Numbered from the stretch's first letter, positions 1 to 7,348 are shown. The stretch is DNA of 15,685 bases from an uncultured Sphingomonas sp. (GCA_902806295.1 CADCWB010000094.1:1-15685); one strand, 5' to 3'. Numbers and translations: made by a program. The notes: generated by a model not told the origin, from the letters alone.

Positions 1-96
1 CACACCAACGGCGAATGCTTCCTCGTGCTGGATTCCGGTGCGCAGGTGAAGGTCAGCCGTTCCTATCGCGACGTGGTGGCGCGCTTCGTTCACTGA
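1..96 (+). CDS. C-terminal fragment of a LytTR-type DNA-binding protein
   Basis: The frame open from the first base ends at the TGA at 94-96 and gives 31 residues. The end of this fragment (SGAQVKVSRSYRDVVARF) has the look of the last strand and helix of a LytTR DNA-binding domain, where a 'VSRSYR' type segment precedes the C-terminus. Such proteins are transcription regulators, usually with a receiver or membrane domain in front, but nothing of that part lies in the window. The call rests on a short piece and is tentative. The next gene begins 35 bases downstream on the same strand. Confidence 0.55.
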   Translation, partial: HTNGECFLVLDSGAQVKVSRSYRDVVARFVH

Positions 97-131
97 TAGG
101 CTGCGGCCCGGTTCAACAGGCAGGGGGCAGG

Positions 132-506
132 ATGGCGCAGGTCACGGGGTTGGGCGGGGTGTTCTACAAGGTTGCCGACCCGCAGCGGACTCAAGCCTGG
201 TACAAGGACGTGCTCAATGTCGGCAGCGAGTGGGGCGCGATGTTCCCCTTCGCCGGTGATGCGGCCGGGTACAGCCTGCTCTCACCGTTCAAGTCGGACA
301 GCGACTATTTCGCGCCCAGCAGCCAGCCCTTCATGATCAACCTGAGGGTCGATGACCTGGACGGAATGATCGCTTCGCTGGAGGGCAAGGGTATCGAGAT
401 ACTGGGACGCCAGGACGAGGATTACGGCCGGTTCGCATGGGTCCTTGACTGCGACGGGATCAAGGTCGAGCTGTGGCAGCAGCTGGGCGAGGCTCCCGCT
501 TCCTGA
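132..506 (+). CDS. VOC (glyoxalase/bleomycin resistance) family protein
   Basis: A 124-residue single-domain protein of the vicinal oxygen chelate fold. The first beta-alpha unit is about residues 5-30 (GGVFYKVADP then QAWYKDVL). The second is about 66-116 (FMINLRVDDLD, then a helix, and DCDGIKVELWQ). The ATG at 132 is preferred over an in-frame ATG at 15 because a GGGGCAGG-like ribosome site lies just upstream and the fold starts there; the longer form would overlap the preceding gene. E113 sits where the C-terminal metal ligand is found in this fold, but there is no His at the usual N-terminal ligand position (F11/Y12), so a classical glyoxalase I activity is unlikely. The substrate is unknown. 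The 3' end overlaps the convergent ABC permease by 47 bases. Confidence 0.85.
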   Translation: MAQVTGLGGVFYKVADPQRTQAWYKDVLNVGSEWGAMFPFAGDAAGYSLLSPFKSDSDYFAPSSQPFMINLRVDDLDGMIASLEGKGIEILGRQDEDYGRFAWVLDCDGIKVELWQQLGEAPAS

Positions 507-1707
507 GGCGCGATAGCCAGCTGGGTCGCTTGGGTCCGCTCTTCAGCACTGAGCGGCGGAAGTAGGCGGCCGCGAGGCGCAGGATTACTGCCAACCACAG
601 CGCTTGCCAGGCGATCGCCAGCAGGTGCGGCCACCAGCGGCCGTCGAGCGCGGCCCGGGCCAGCATGGCGTAGGGCGAGGACAAGGGAAACACGGCGGCG
701 AAGATGCCGGCAGTCCCATCCGGATTGCTGGCGGCGGCAGCGGCGATGGCGAAGATCACCACCTGGCTCATGGTGATCGGCATGGAGAGGGTCTGCACCT
801 CCCGCACTGTGGAGGCTTGCGCGCCGACCCCCAAAAATGCCGCGCCGATCAGCAGATAGCCGAATGCGAAATAGATGATCGCCATCAGCACGAAGCCCGG
901 CCAGCCGAGCGCCGGCGCCGGCAGGGCGGACAGCGTGCCAGGGTCGGCCAGGAAGGTAACCGCAGCCACTGCGGCGCTGGCCCAGACGGCGATGCCAAGC
1001 AGCGACATGGCGAGCATGGCAAACAGCTTGCCGAGGAAGATGGCATCGACCGGAACGGCGGCGGCTAGCACCTCGATCACCTTGTTCGATTTCTCCTCGA
1101 TCAACTGGCTGAGCAGCATGCCGGCGAGTAGCAAGGTGAGCAGGAATAGGAGCGCCTGCCCAGCGTGGGCCGTCAGCGTGCGGGCGGCACTGGTGCGCCC
1201 GGCAGTGCGCTTGACTTGCGTGACGGCGATCGGCTGGCCTTCCAGCCCTGGCGGAACCTGCGCTTGCCCGACGATCAGCCGGAGCTGCCGCGCCGTCGGT
1301 CCTTCCGGATCGAGCGAACCAATGAACTTGGGCAGGAATGTGCCCCCGGTCAGCACTCCGACCACGGCCGGCCGTGAACCGGTCAGCAGCCGCTGACGCA
1401 GCGCGGACTCGTCGGCGGCTGGCTGATAGTAGACGAACTCGATCGCCGGCTGCCCATCAAGGATGCCGGCAACGCGCGCGCGGGCGCCCTCCAACCGACG
1501 GATGTCGTTCTCGTAACCGATCACCGCGATCCGCGGCCGCTCGGCTTGAGTGGCGATGTTGGCGCCGATGCCGCCGAACAGCAGGCCGATGACGATCGGG
1601 AACAGCGGGCCGAGCAGGAAGAACAAAAAGGCCTTGGAAAACACGGTGGCGGTAAAGTCGCGCCGGCCGATCACGAAAGCGGCGCGGATGGTCGGAAGCG
1701 CGTTCAT
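460..1707 (-). CDS. ABC transporter permease, ABC-2/NatB type
   Basis: A 415-residue inner-membrane permease of an ABC exporter. One membrane segment at about residues 27-48 is followed by a large extracytoplasmic domain (about 50-180). A C-terminal block of several segments follows (about 184-203, 222-253, 270-293, 311-327, 361-382). The stretch EEKSNKVIEVL (204-214) is the cytoplasmic coupling motif typical of NatB/YhaP-like permeases. The start ATG at 1707-1705 overlaps the stop of the upstream ATPase as ATGA, so the two are translationally coupled and form one transporter. Sodium or drug export is known for relatives, but the substrate cannot be read here. The last 15 or so codons are basic and Ala/Pro-rich and overlap the end of the convergent VOC gene. 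Confidence 0.9.
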   Translation of the reverse strand: MNALPTIRAAFVIGRRDFTATVFSKAFLFFLLGPLFPIVIGLLFGGIGANIATQAERPRIAVIGYENDIRRLEGARARVAGILDGQPAIEFVYYQPAADESALRQRLLTGSRPAVVGVLTGGTFLPKFIGSLDPEGPTARQLRLIVGQAQVPPGLEGQPIAVTQVKRTAGRTSAARTLTAHAGQALLFLLTLLLAGMLLSQLIEEKSNKVIEVLAAAVPVDAIFLGKLFAMLAMSLLGIAVWASAAVAAVTFLADPGTLSALPAPALGWPGFVLMAIIYFAFGYLLIGAAFLGVGAQASTVREVQTLSMPITMSQVVIFAIAAAAASNPDGTAGIFAAVFPLSSPYAMLARAALDGRWWPHLLAIAWQALWLAVILRLAAAYFRRSVLKSGPKRPSWLSRLRKREPRPAAATARP

Positions 1708-2678
1708 GCGGTCTCCTGCTGGCTGGAACTCAGGTCGCGCGCCGCGGCCTCGCCGGCGATAGCCACAAAGGCGTCGTGCAGCCCGGGCCGTTCGATCGAC
1801 AGGGTTTCGATGCCGGCCCCACCGTCGATCAGCGCCTTGAGCAGCGGCTCGGGGCCGCCCGGCGGAAGCTCGAAGGTCCATACCGCGCCATTCCGCCGAG
1901 CGTTGGCCGGCAGCGCGGCGCGCCAGGGTCCGTCAGGAGCGCGGGTGGTAAGCTGAACGATCGGGCGCAGCGTGCCGCGGGCCTCATCCACCGCGCCTTC
2001 GAAGGCGACCTTGCCAGCGGCGATGATCGCGATCCGTTCGCACAACCGCTCGGCATGGGCGATGACATGGGTGGAGAAGATCACCGTCACCCCGGCCGCA
2101 GCCCGGGCGCGAATCTGTTCTTCCAGCTTTTCCTGATTGATGGCGTCGAGCCCGGAGAAGGGTTCGTCCAGCACGATCAGCTTCGGGTCGTGGACCAGCG
2201 TCCCGAGCAGTTGCACGGTCTGGGCCATGCCTTTCGACAAGGTCCGGATCGGGCGATTGGTCCAGTCGACCAGGCCGCGCTCGGCCAGCATGGCGGTGGC
2301 GCGGCGGCGGCCCTCGCCGAGCGGCAGGCCGCGCAGCGCGCCCATGAAGGCGATCGCCTCGCGTGCTGTCATCGCCGGATAAAGGCCGCGTTCTTCGGGC
2401 AGGTAGCCGACCTCGCTGGCCGCCTCGAGCGGGCGGTCGCGGCCGAGCAGCCGGCGAGTGCCGGAAGATGGGTCGATGATCCCGAGCAGCATGCGCAGGG
2501 TGGTGGTCTTGCCCGCCCCGTTGGGCCCAAGGATGCCGTAGATGCGGCCGGCCGGCACCGACAGCGAAACGCCGTCGACCGCACGCTTGTCGCCGAAGTC
2601 CTTGACGAGGTCGTGGGCTTCGATCGCGATGTCGGCGGTGCTTGGCGCCAGTCCGTTGTGCTGAGCTTGTCGAAGCAC
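1704..2678 (-). CDS. ABC transporter ATP-binding protein, NatA type
   Basis: A 324-residue ATPase that powers the permease encoded next to it. Walker A GPNGAGKT is at 51-58, the family-typical GYLPEERGLY Q-loop region at about 91-100, signature LSKGM at 147-151, Walker B IVLDEP at 168-173 and the H-loop His at 204. A C-terminal accessory region (about 240-324) is usual for NatA relatives. The chosen start is GTG at 2678-2676, preceded at nine bases by AGGAAG (2693-2688). There is no ATG between it and the nucleotide-binding domain, and the longer open frame would run back through the divergent queG. This GTG and the next nine codons lie inside a dispersed hairpin repeat, so the N-terminal nine or so residues are repeat-derived. 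A CTG nine codons later is a weaker alternative start. Confidence 0.88.
   Translation of the reverse strand: MLRQAQHNGLAPSTADIAIEAHDLVKDFGDKRAVDGVSLSVPAGRIYGILGPNGAGKTTTLRMLLGIIDPSSGTRRLLGRDRPLEAASEVGYLPEERGLYPAMTAREAIAFMGALRGLPLGEGRRRATAMLAERGLVDWTNRPIRTLSKGMAQTVQLLGTLVHDPKLIVLDEPFSGLDAINQEKLEEQIRARAAAGVTVIFSTHVIAHAERLCERIAIIAAGKVAFEGAVDEARGTLRPIVQLTTRAPDGPWRAALPANARRNGAVWTFELPPGGPEPLLKALIDGGAGIETLSIERPGLHDAFVAIAGEAAARDLSSSQQETA
2651..2678 (-). repeat. REP-like short palindromic repeat, copy 1
   Basis: Read on the minus strand, the core is CTTCGACAAGCTCAG. It has a 5-bp stem (GTGCT/AGCAC, positions 2678-2674 and 2662-2658) around an 11-base loop, followed by a CAACGGAC tail. The same core occurs in opposite orientation at 2711. 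I recognise this sequence type as a very common intergenic repeat in sphingomonads. It overlaps the start codon of the ABC ATPase gene. Confidence 0.75.
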
Positions 2679-2687
2679 TGTTGTTAC

Positions 2688-2693
2688 TTCCTG
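2688..2693 (-). promoter_or_regulatory. Shine-Dalgarno site that decides the ABC ATPase start
   Basis: On the minus strand this reads AGGAAG, nine bases before the GTG at 2678. It lies just outside the repeat that carries the start codon. It is the only good ribosome site near the beginning of the ATPase domain. Confidence 0.55.
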
Positions 2694-2710
2694 CCTCGCT
2701 AAGAAGGACA

Positions 2711-2740
2711 GCCCTTCGACACGCTCAGGGCAGCGGATCG
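2711..2740 (+). repeat. REP-like short palindromic repeat, copy 2
   Basis: The core CTTCGACACGCTCAG is flanked by a 5-bp stem, GCCCT (2711-2715) and AGGGC (2727-2731), around an 11-base loop. Stem length and loop length are identical to copy 1, with paired changes in the stem. It is inverted relative to copy 1 and lies between the divergent ABC ATPase and queG genes. Confidence 0.75.
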
Positions 2741-2748
2741 CCCCATTG

Positions 2749-2775
2749 TTCAAGATAAGCTCAGGGCAAGAGCGG
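2749..2775 (+). repeat. Degenerate REP-like repeat, copy 3 (3' half)
   Basis: The segment AAGCTCAGGGCAAGAGCGG matches the right half and tail of copies 1 and 2. The left arm (CAAGAT in place of CGACA) has decayed, and no stem can form. It ends just ahead of the queG ribosome site, so the queG leader is largely repeat-derived. Confidence 0.5.
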
Positions 2776-2787
2776 TAGTGAGGCCCT

Positions 2788-3900
2788 ATGTTTGACTCGG
2801 CAAGCCTTAAGGAAGCGATACGGGCGGAGGCGAGCCGGCTGGGGTTCGCCTCGTGCGGCTTCACTCGGGCGGACTCCGTGCCGGGTGCGGGCGAGGAGCT
2901 GAAGGCGTGGATTGCGGCCGGACGGCACGGAACCATGGGCTGGATGGAGGAGCGGGCCGGGCAGCGTGGGCATCCGCAGGCGCTATGGCCTGAGGCGAAG
3001 AGCGTGATCGCGCTGGCAATGAGCTATGCGCCCGCCGAGGATCCGCGGCGGCTGGAGCAGGAGCCCGGCATCGGGCGGATCAGTGTCTATGCGCAAGGCG
3101 GCGATTACCACAAGACGGTCAAGAAGGGGCTGAAGGCACTGGCGCGGTTCATCGTCGCGGCGGTGCCGAGCGAGCTCAAGGTCTTCGTCGATACTGCCCC
3201 GATAATGGAAAAGCCGCTGTCGGCCGCGGCGGGGATTGGCTGGCCGGGCAAGCACACCAACCTCTTGTCGCGCGACCACGGCAATTGGTTCTTCCTGGGC
3301 GTGATCTTCACCGAGCTGGAGCTGGAACCCGACCCGCCGGCTACCGAGCATTGCGGCAGTTGCACTCGCTGTCTGCAATCGTGCCCGACGGAGGCGTTCG
3401 ACGGTCCGCGCCGGATCGATGCGCGGCGCTGCATCTCCTATCTCACGATCGAGCATGCGGGCCCGATCCCGCACGAGTTCCGCACCGCGATCGGCAATCG
3501 GATCTACGGCTGCGACGAGTGCCTGGCCGCCTGTCCGTGGAACCGCTTCGCCGAGCAGGCGCAGGCCAACATGGCGTTCTTGCCCAGAGCCGAGCTGGCT
3601 GCGCCCAAGTTGGCCGACTTGCTGGCCCTGGATGACGCGGGCTTCCGCGAGCTGTTCGCCGGCTCGCCGATCAAGCGGATCGGGTCCAAGCGGTTCATGC
3701 GCAACTGCCTGATCGCGGCGGGCAACAGCGGCGATCCAGCGCTGCTGCCGCGAGTGGAGGCACTGCGCGGCGACGCCGATCCGGTGGTGGCGGAGGCGGC
3801 GCATTGGGCCGCCGACCGGCTTCAGCCCACCCGTTGCAGCGTGGCGATGCAGCCGGCCGGGTCGGTCGGGTCGCCACTCGGCCGGCGCGCGTCGACATAG
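2788..3900 (+). CDS. queG: tRNA epoxyqueuosine(34) reductase QueG
   Basis: A 370-residue cytoplasmic enzyme that reduces epoxyqueuosine to queuosine at position 34 of certain tRNAs, the last step of Q synthesis. It uses a cobalamin cofactor and two [4Fe-4S] clusters. Visible features: N-terminal QueG domain; VDTAPIMEK (134-142) with the conserved Asp135; first cluster motif C189, C192, C195, C199; second set C215, C242, C245, C249, ending CPWN as expected. A HEAT-like C-terminal part follows. ATG at 2788 is preceded by GAGG at four bases. Family proteins normally end near residue 345 here (WAADRL). The last 25 residues look like a run-on that overlaps the convergent lipoprotein gene by 79 bases. 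No other queuosine gene is nearby. Confidence 0.95.
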   Translation: MFDSASLKEAIRAEASRLGFASCGFTRADSVPGAGEELKAWIAAGRHGTMGWMEERAGQRGHPQALWPEAKSVIALAMSYAPAEDPRRLEQEPGIGRISVYAQGGDYHKTVKKGLKALARFIVAAVPSELKVFVDTAPIMEKPLSAAAGIGWPGKHTNLLSRDHGNWFFLGVIFTELELEPDPPATEHCGSCTRCLQSCPTEAFDGPRRIDARRCISYLTIEHAGPIPHEFRTAIGNRIYGCDECLAACPWNRFAEQAQANMAFLPRAELAAPKLADLLALDDAGFRELFAGSPIKRIGSKRFMRNCLIAAGNSGDPALLPRVEALRGDADPVVAEAAHWAADRLQPTRCSVAMQPAGSVGSPLGRRAST

Positions 3901-4190
3901 GTGACCCGCAGCGTGCCGCTGGCTGCGCCGCCAGGCGGATAGAGAAAAGCGTCGAGCACGCAGGATCGGGTCGCCCATTGCAGCTTGAGTCCGGGACCCT
4001 CGCGAACCTGGAACACGGGCTGGCCGAACCGCGCGCCCAGTTCGTGAGTGGTCAAGCCGATTAGACTGCCCTGCTGCCGAACAGGCTGCGGGGCGGCGAT
4101 CACCGGTGCTGCCGGCTGCGGCTGGGTCCGAGGGCTGGTGGTGCAGGCGGCGAGCAGGGTGGCCAAGGTGGCGGCAGCAAGAAAGCGCAT
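3822..4190 (-). CDS. Small predicted lipoprotein of unknown function
   Basis: A 122-residue protein with a lipoprotein signal peptide. MRFLAAATLATLLAAC gives a clear lipobox (LAAC), with Cys16 as the lipidated residue, so it should sit in the cell envelope. A Pro/Gln/Ala-rich linker (about 19-42) leads to a compact domain with LIGLTTHELGARFGQP and a WATRSCVLDAFLYPP segment. C77 and C114 could form a disulphide. The 'L.G....EL...FG.P' pattern resembles small alphaproteobacterial envelope lipoproteins with a BamE/SmpA-like fold, but this is only a similarity of pattern and I assign no function. The start at 4190 is set by the signal peptide; the ribosome site is weak. It is divergent from the kinase gene (87-base gap) and overlaps the end of queG. 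Confidence 0.75.
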   Translation of the reverse strand: MRFLAAATLATLLAACTTSPRTQPQPAAPVIAAPQPVRQQGSLIGLTTHELGARFGQPVFQVREGPGLKLQWATRSCVLDAFLYPPGGAASGTLRVTYVDARRPSGDPTDPAGCIATLQRVG

Positions 4191-4277
4191 GCCGAGCTGT
4201 TTGGAGCGGCGCGGCTGGACTGGCAAGCGGTGCGCGGCTACCCGCCCGCCTTTCCCGATCATCTGCGAAGGACCTCC

Positions 4278-5279
4278 ATGACCCAGCCCCGCTTCGACGT
4301 GCTCTGCATCGGCAACGCCATCGTCGATGTGATCGCCGATGCCGACGATGCCTTCCTCGACGCGCAGGGGCTGATCAAGGGCTCGATGCGGCTGATCGAT
4401 GAGGCTGAGGCGGAGCGGCTTTATGGCGTGATGGGGCCAGGGCGTGAGCTGTCGGGTGGGTCGGCGGGCAATACGGCGGCGGGACTGGCGGCGCTAGGCT
4501 GCCGCACCGGGTTCATCGGCCAGGTCGCCGACGATCAGCTGGGCACGATCTACCGCCATGACATCCAGAGCCAGGGCATCGACTTCTTGGTCGACCCGCG
4601 TGGCGATGTCGGCGCCACCGCGCGCAGCCTCATCCTGGTCACGACCGATGCGCAGCGGACGATGAATACCTTCCTTGGCGCGGCCCAGCTGCTGTCGGCC
4701 GAGGCGATCGACCACTCGGCGGTGAAGGACGCCGCCATTCTCTACCTAGAAGGCTATTTGTGGGACCCGGAAGGGCCGCGCGCCGCGATGGAATCCGCGA
4801 TCGCCGAGGCCAAGGCGGCCGGGCGCAAGGTTGCCCTCACCTTGTCCGACACATTCGTGGTCGACCGGCATGGGCCCGACTTCCTGCGCCTGCTGGACGA
4901 GGGCAAGGTCGACATATTGTTCGCCAATGCGGCGGAGCTGGCGTCGATCACCGGCCAGGACGACCATGAGGCGGGCATCGCCAAGCTGGCGCCGCGTGTC
5001 CCGCTGCTGGTGGTCACGCATGGCGACCAGGGTGCAACTGCCGTTGCAGGCGGCGAGCGGGTCAGCGTTGCGGCCGAGCCAATCGAGCGGCTGGTGGATA
5101 CTACCGGCGCCGGCGACCTGTTCGCAGCCGGCTTCCTGGCGGGCCAGTCACGCGGGCTAGGGCTGGAACCATCGCTCAGGCTGGGCGCGATTGCGGCGGC
5201 CGAGGTGATCCAGCACTATGGCGCTCGGCCGGAAGCGGACCTCACGGCACTGGCAGGCGATCTGCTCCAGCCGGCCTGA
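4278..5279 (+). CDS. PfkB-family carbohydrate kinase, probable adenosine kinase
   Basis: A 333-residue cytoplasmic sugar/nucleoside kinase of the ribokinase family. The N-terminal IGNAIVDVIA and the GLIKGSMRLID segment are typical of the alphaproteobacterial adenosine kinase-like group, which phosphorylates adenosine to AMP for purine salvage. The SGGSAGNTAAG motif is at 59-69. The second PfkB signature DTTGAGDLFAAGF is at 274-286, with the catalytic base Asp280 and the GAGD anion hole. The ATG at 4278 has GAAGGA just upstream, which decides against an in-frame ATG at 4230. The gene ends three bases before the convergent secreted-protein gene. Substrate choice (adenosine against another sugar) is by family resemblance only. 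Confidence 0.88.
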   Translation: MTQPRFDVLCIGNAIVDVIADADDAFLDAQGLIKGSMRLIDEAEAERLYGVMGPGRELSGGSAGNTAAGLAALGCRTGFIGQVADDQLGTIYRHDIQSQGIDFLVDPRGDVGATARSLILVTTDAQRTMNTFLGAAQLLSAEAIDHSAVKDAAILYLEGYLWDPEGPRAAMESAIAEAKAAGRKVALTLSDTFVVDRHGPDFLRLLDEGKVDILFANAAELASITGQDDHEAGIAKLAPRVPLLVVTHGDQGATAVAGGERVSVAAEPIERLVDTTGAGDLFAAGFLAGQSRGLGLEPSLRLGAIAAAEVIQHYGARPEADLTALAGDLLQPA

Positions 5280-5282
5280 CGG

Positions 5283-5642
5283 TCAGCAGCGCCAGCCGCC
5301 ACCCGACCAGTATTGCCGCTCGCAGTTGCCGTTCTGGCCGACCCAGCGCGGCATGCTGCGGTCCGGGCGGTCGTGCCACCAGTCGTTGAAGCTGTCCGGC
5401 GCGAAGCTGCGGTTGTTGTAGTAGCCCCAATCCGGGCTGTAGCCGAAGCCATTGTAGAGCACGACGTTGCGTCCACGGCGGCGGTCGCCGTCGGGCCGGC
5501 CGATCGGAGCGCTACCGATCTGACTGTAAGGGCCGCTGTGAACCCTGGTTCCGGACGATCCGGCAAGCTGCGCGTGGGCGGTCGCTTCCGGGAGGATTCC
5601 GGTGGCAAGGCAGGCTGTGGCGGCAAGCAGCAGACGAGACAT
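5283..5642 (-). CDS. Small secreted protein, aromatic-rich, unknown function
   Basis: A 119-residue protein with a Sec signal peptide: hydrophobic core after MSR, with likely cleavage after Ala24 in ATAHA-Q. The mature part is about 95 residues and has no family I recognise. It is rich in Gly, Trp, Tyr, Asn, Asp and Arg, with a basic patch DRRRGR (52-57), an aromatic segment at about 63-77 (YNGFGYSPDWGYYNN), a DWWHDRPDR segment (88-96), and two Cys (C107 and the C-terminal C119) that could pair. It is likely periplasmic or extracellular. A purine-rich AAGAAAGGG lies shortly before ATG 5642. It is preceded on the minus strand by the permease gene and its terminator, so it probably has its own promoter. 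Confidence 0.7.
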   Translation of the reverse strand: MSRLLLAATACLATGILPEATAHAQLAGSSGTRVHSGPYSQIGSAPIGRPDGDRRRGRNVVLYNGFGYSPDWGYYNNRSFAPDSFNDWWHDRPDRSMPRWVGQNGNCERQYWSGGGWRC

Positions 5643-5720
5643 CGGTCGCCCTTTCTTCTGTTCTCCCCGGACCCCGCTTAAGCAAACGCCGTGGCTTGCC
5701 GCTTGTTGCAACAGCAAGAA

Positions 5721-5746
5721 GGGCGGCGCCGCTGCCGGCACCGCCC
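5721..5746 (-). terminator. Rho-independent terminator of the amino acid permease gene
   Basis: On the minus strand a 10-bp GC-rich stem (GGGCGGTGCC with GGCGCCGCCC, one G-U pair) closes a six-base loop and is followed by TTCTTGCTGTT. The arms are at 5746-5737 and 5730-5721. It lies 22 bases after the stop codon of the permease gene. On the plus strand the same position is a C-A mismatch and no T-run follows, so it acts for the minus strand. Confidence 0.75.
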
Positions 5747-5767
5747 TCCCTTGACCGCACTGCAGCT

Positions 5768-7348
5768 TTAGCCGCGAGTGACAGTGCCATCGTCCGGATT
5801 GTCTTCCTGATAATAGGGCATTTCGCCGTCGGCGGTGATCGCGTGACCCTTGCCGAGTTCCGAATTGCGCATGCCGTAGACGAAGTAGAGCACGATGCCG
5901 CCCAGCATGTACCACAGGAAGAACTTCAGCACGTCCCAGGGAACGGTGGTGATCAGATACAGGCAGGACAGGATGCCGAGCACCGGCAGCACCGGGTAGA
6001 GCGGCACCTTGAAGCCTCGCGGGAGCTCAGGCGCCGACCGGCGCAGGTAGATGACCGACAGGCAGACGATCGCGAATGCTGCCAACGTCCCGACGGAGGT
6101 CATGTCGCCGAGCACGTTGATGTCGAAGAAGCCGGCCGCAACCGCCGTGATCACACCAACCAGGACGGTGTTGATGTAGGGCGTCTTGAACCGCGGGTGC
6201 ACGCGAGCGAACACCTTGGGCAGCAAGCCGTCGCGGGCCATCGTGTAGAAGATGCGGGTCTGCGCATACATCAACACCAGCACGACCGAGGTCAGGCCTA
6301 TGATGGCGCCAATCTTGATGATCTTCGCCAGCCAGCTCCAGGTCGGGCCGAAGTTGTCGACGACGACGGCGACCGGGTCCGGCACGTTCAGCTGCTGGTA
6401 GGGCACCAGCAGGGTCATGATCGCCGCCACCAGCATGTAGATGACGGTGCAGACGATCAGCGAGCCGATGATCCCGAACGGCATATCGCGCTTCGGATCG
6501 CGAGCTTCCTGGCCGGCGGTGGAGACCGCCTCGAACCCGATGTACGCGAAGAAGACGATCGACGCGGCTCGCATGATGCCGTCAACGCCGAACTGCCCCT
6601 CGCCCTGGTTGGGCGGAATGAAGGGGGTCCAGTTGGCTGTGCTCAGCTCACCGAAGTTCGACAGAACGATTAAGCCGCCCACGACGATGAAGGCGACCAG
6701 AACGCTGACCTTGATAGCGACGATGGCGTTGTTGACCTTGGCGGATTCCGATACGCCGACGACCAGCAATGCCGCGAGCGCCAGGCAGATCAGGAAGGCC
6801 GGCAGGTTGAAGATGGTGGTCACGGTCTGGCCGTTCACCAGCACTGGGGAGCCCTCGCGCATCAGCGTGTAGCCGGCGGGGCCGGTCAGCTGCGCGGGGA
6901 TGGCAAGGCCGAAGTCCGCCAGCAGGCTAACCACGTAACCGCCCCAGCCGACCGCAACGACCGAAGCCGCGAGGCCATATTCCAGCAGCAGAAGCGCGCC
7001 CATGATCCAGGCGACGAACTCGCCAAGGGTGGTGTAGCCATAGGTGTAGGCGGAGCCGGACACCGGCAGGGTCGAGGAAAGTTCGGCGTAGCAGAGACCG
7101 GCGAAGGCGCAGACGATGCCCGCCACCACGAACGACAGCAGCACGGCGGGGCCGGCATGCAGCGCGGCGGCGCTGCCGGTGCGGACGAAGATGCCCGCGC
7201 CGATGATGCAGCCGACGCCGAGCAGCAGCAGGTTCCACTTGCCCAGCGTGCGCTTCAGTTCGCTGCTGGCCGATTCCTCTTGAACTTGCGCAATCGACTT
7301 GCGGGCGAACATTCGCTCCACCAAGCCGCGCGGCGGTGCACTCGCCAT
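5768..7348 (-). CDS. APC-family amino acid permease (cationic amino acid transporter type)
   Basis: A 526-residue inner-membrane secondary transporter with about twelve or more hydrophobic segments. The first segment carries the family substrate-binding motif IGAGIF (49-54). PVSGSAYTY (95-103) follows segment 2, and the FFAYIGFEAVST motif (266-277) is in the position of segment 6, followed by DPKRDMP. This matches YfnA/CAT-like permeases that import amino acids; the exact substrate cannot be told. The cytoplasmic C-terminus is acidic. ATG 7348 is taken as the start; M13 is a possible alternative. A terminator follows the gene. The HIT-family gene lies 90 bases upstream on the same strand, so a shared transcript is possible. 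Confidence 0.92.
   Translation of the reverse strand: MASAPPRGLVERMFARKSIAQVQEESASSELKRTLGKWNLLLLGVGCIIGAGIFVRTGSAAALHAGPAVLLSFVVAGIVCAFAGLCYAELSSTLPVSGSAYTYGYTTLGEFVAWIMGALLLLEYGLAASVVAVGWGGYVVSLLADFGLAIPAQLTGPAGYTLMREGSPVLVNGQTVTTIFNLPAFLICLALAALLVVGVSESAKVNNAIVAIKVSVLVAFIVVGGLIVLSNFGELSTANWTPFIPPNQGEGQFGVDGIMRAASIVFFAYIGFEAVSTAGQEARDPKRDMPFGIIGSLIVCTVIYMLVAAIMTLLVPYQQLNVPDPVAVVVDNFGPTWSWLAKIIKIGAIIGLTSVVLVLMYAQTRIFYTMARDGLLPKVFARVHPRFKTPYINTVLVGVITAVAAGFFDINVLGDMTSVGTLAAFAIVCLSVIYLRRSAPELPRGFKVPLYPVLPVLGILSCLYLITTVPWDVLKFFLWYMLGGIVLYFVYGMRNSELGKGHAITADGEMPYYQEDNPDDGTVTRG

Noticed and set aside
1776..2702. Long open frame antisense to the ABC ATPase (308 residues)
   Set aside because: The minus strand has all ABC motifs in order; the plus-strand product has no recognisable domain.
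2679..2936. N-terminal extension of the ABC ATPase to an ATG at 2936
   Set aside because: It would overlap the divergent queG by nearly 150 bases, the residues match no ABC protein, and a ribosome site supports GTG 2678.
2983..3978. Long open frame antisense to queG (331 residues)
   Set aside because: It lies opposite a gene with full family motifs, its product is Arg/Ala/Gly-rich with no domain, and it is a usual by-product of high-GC codon use.
5704..5713. Palindrome TGTTGCAACA next to the permease terminator
   Set aside because: Only ten bases, single copy, and placed after a terminator; it may be an operator for the secreted-protein gene, but nothing supports that.
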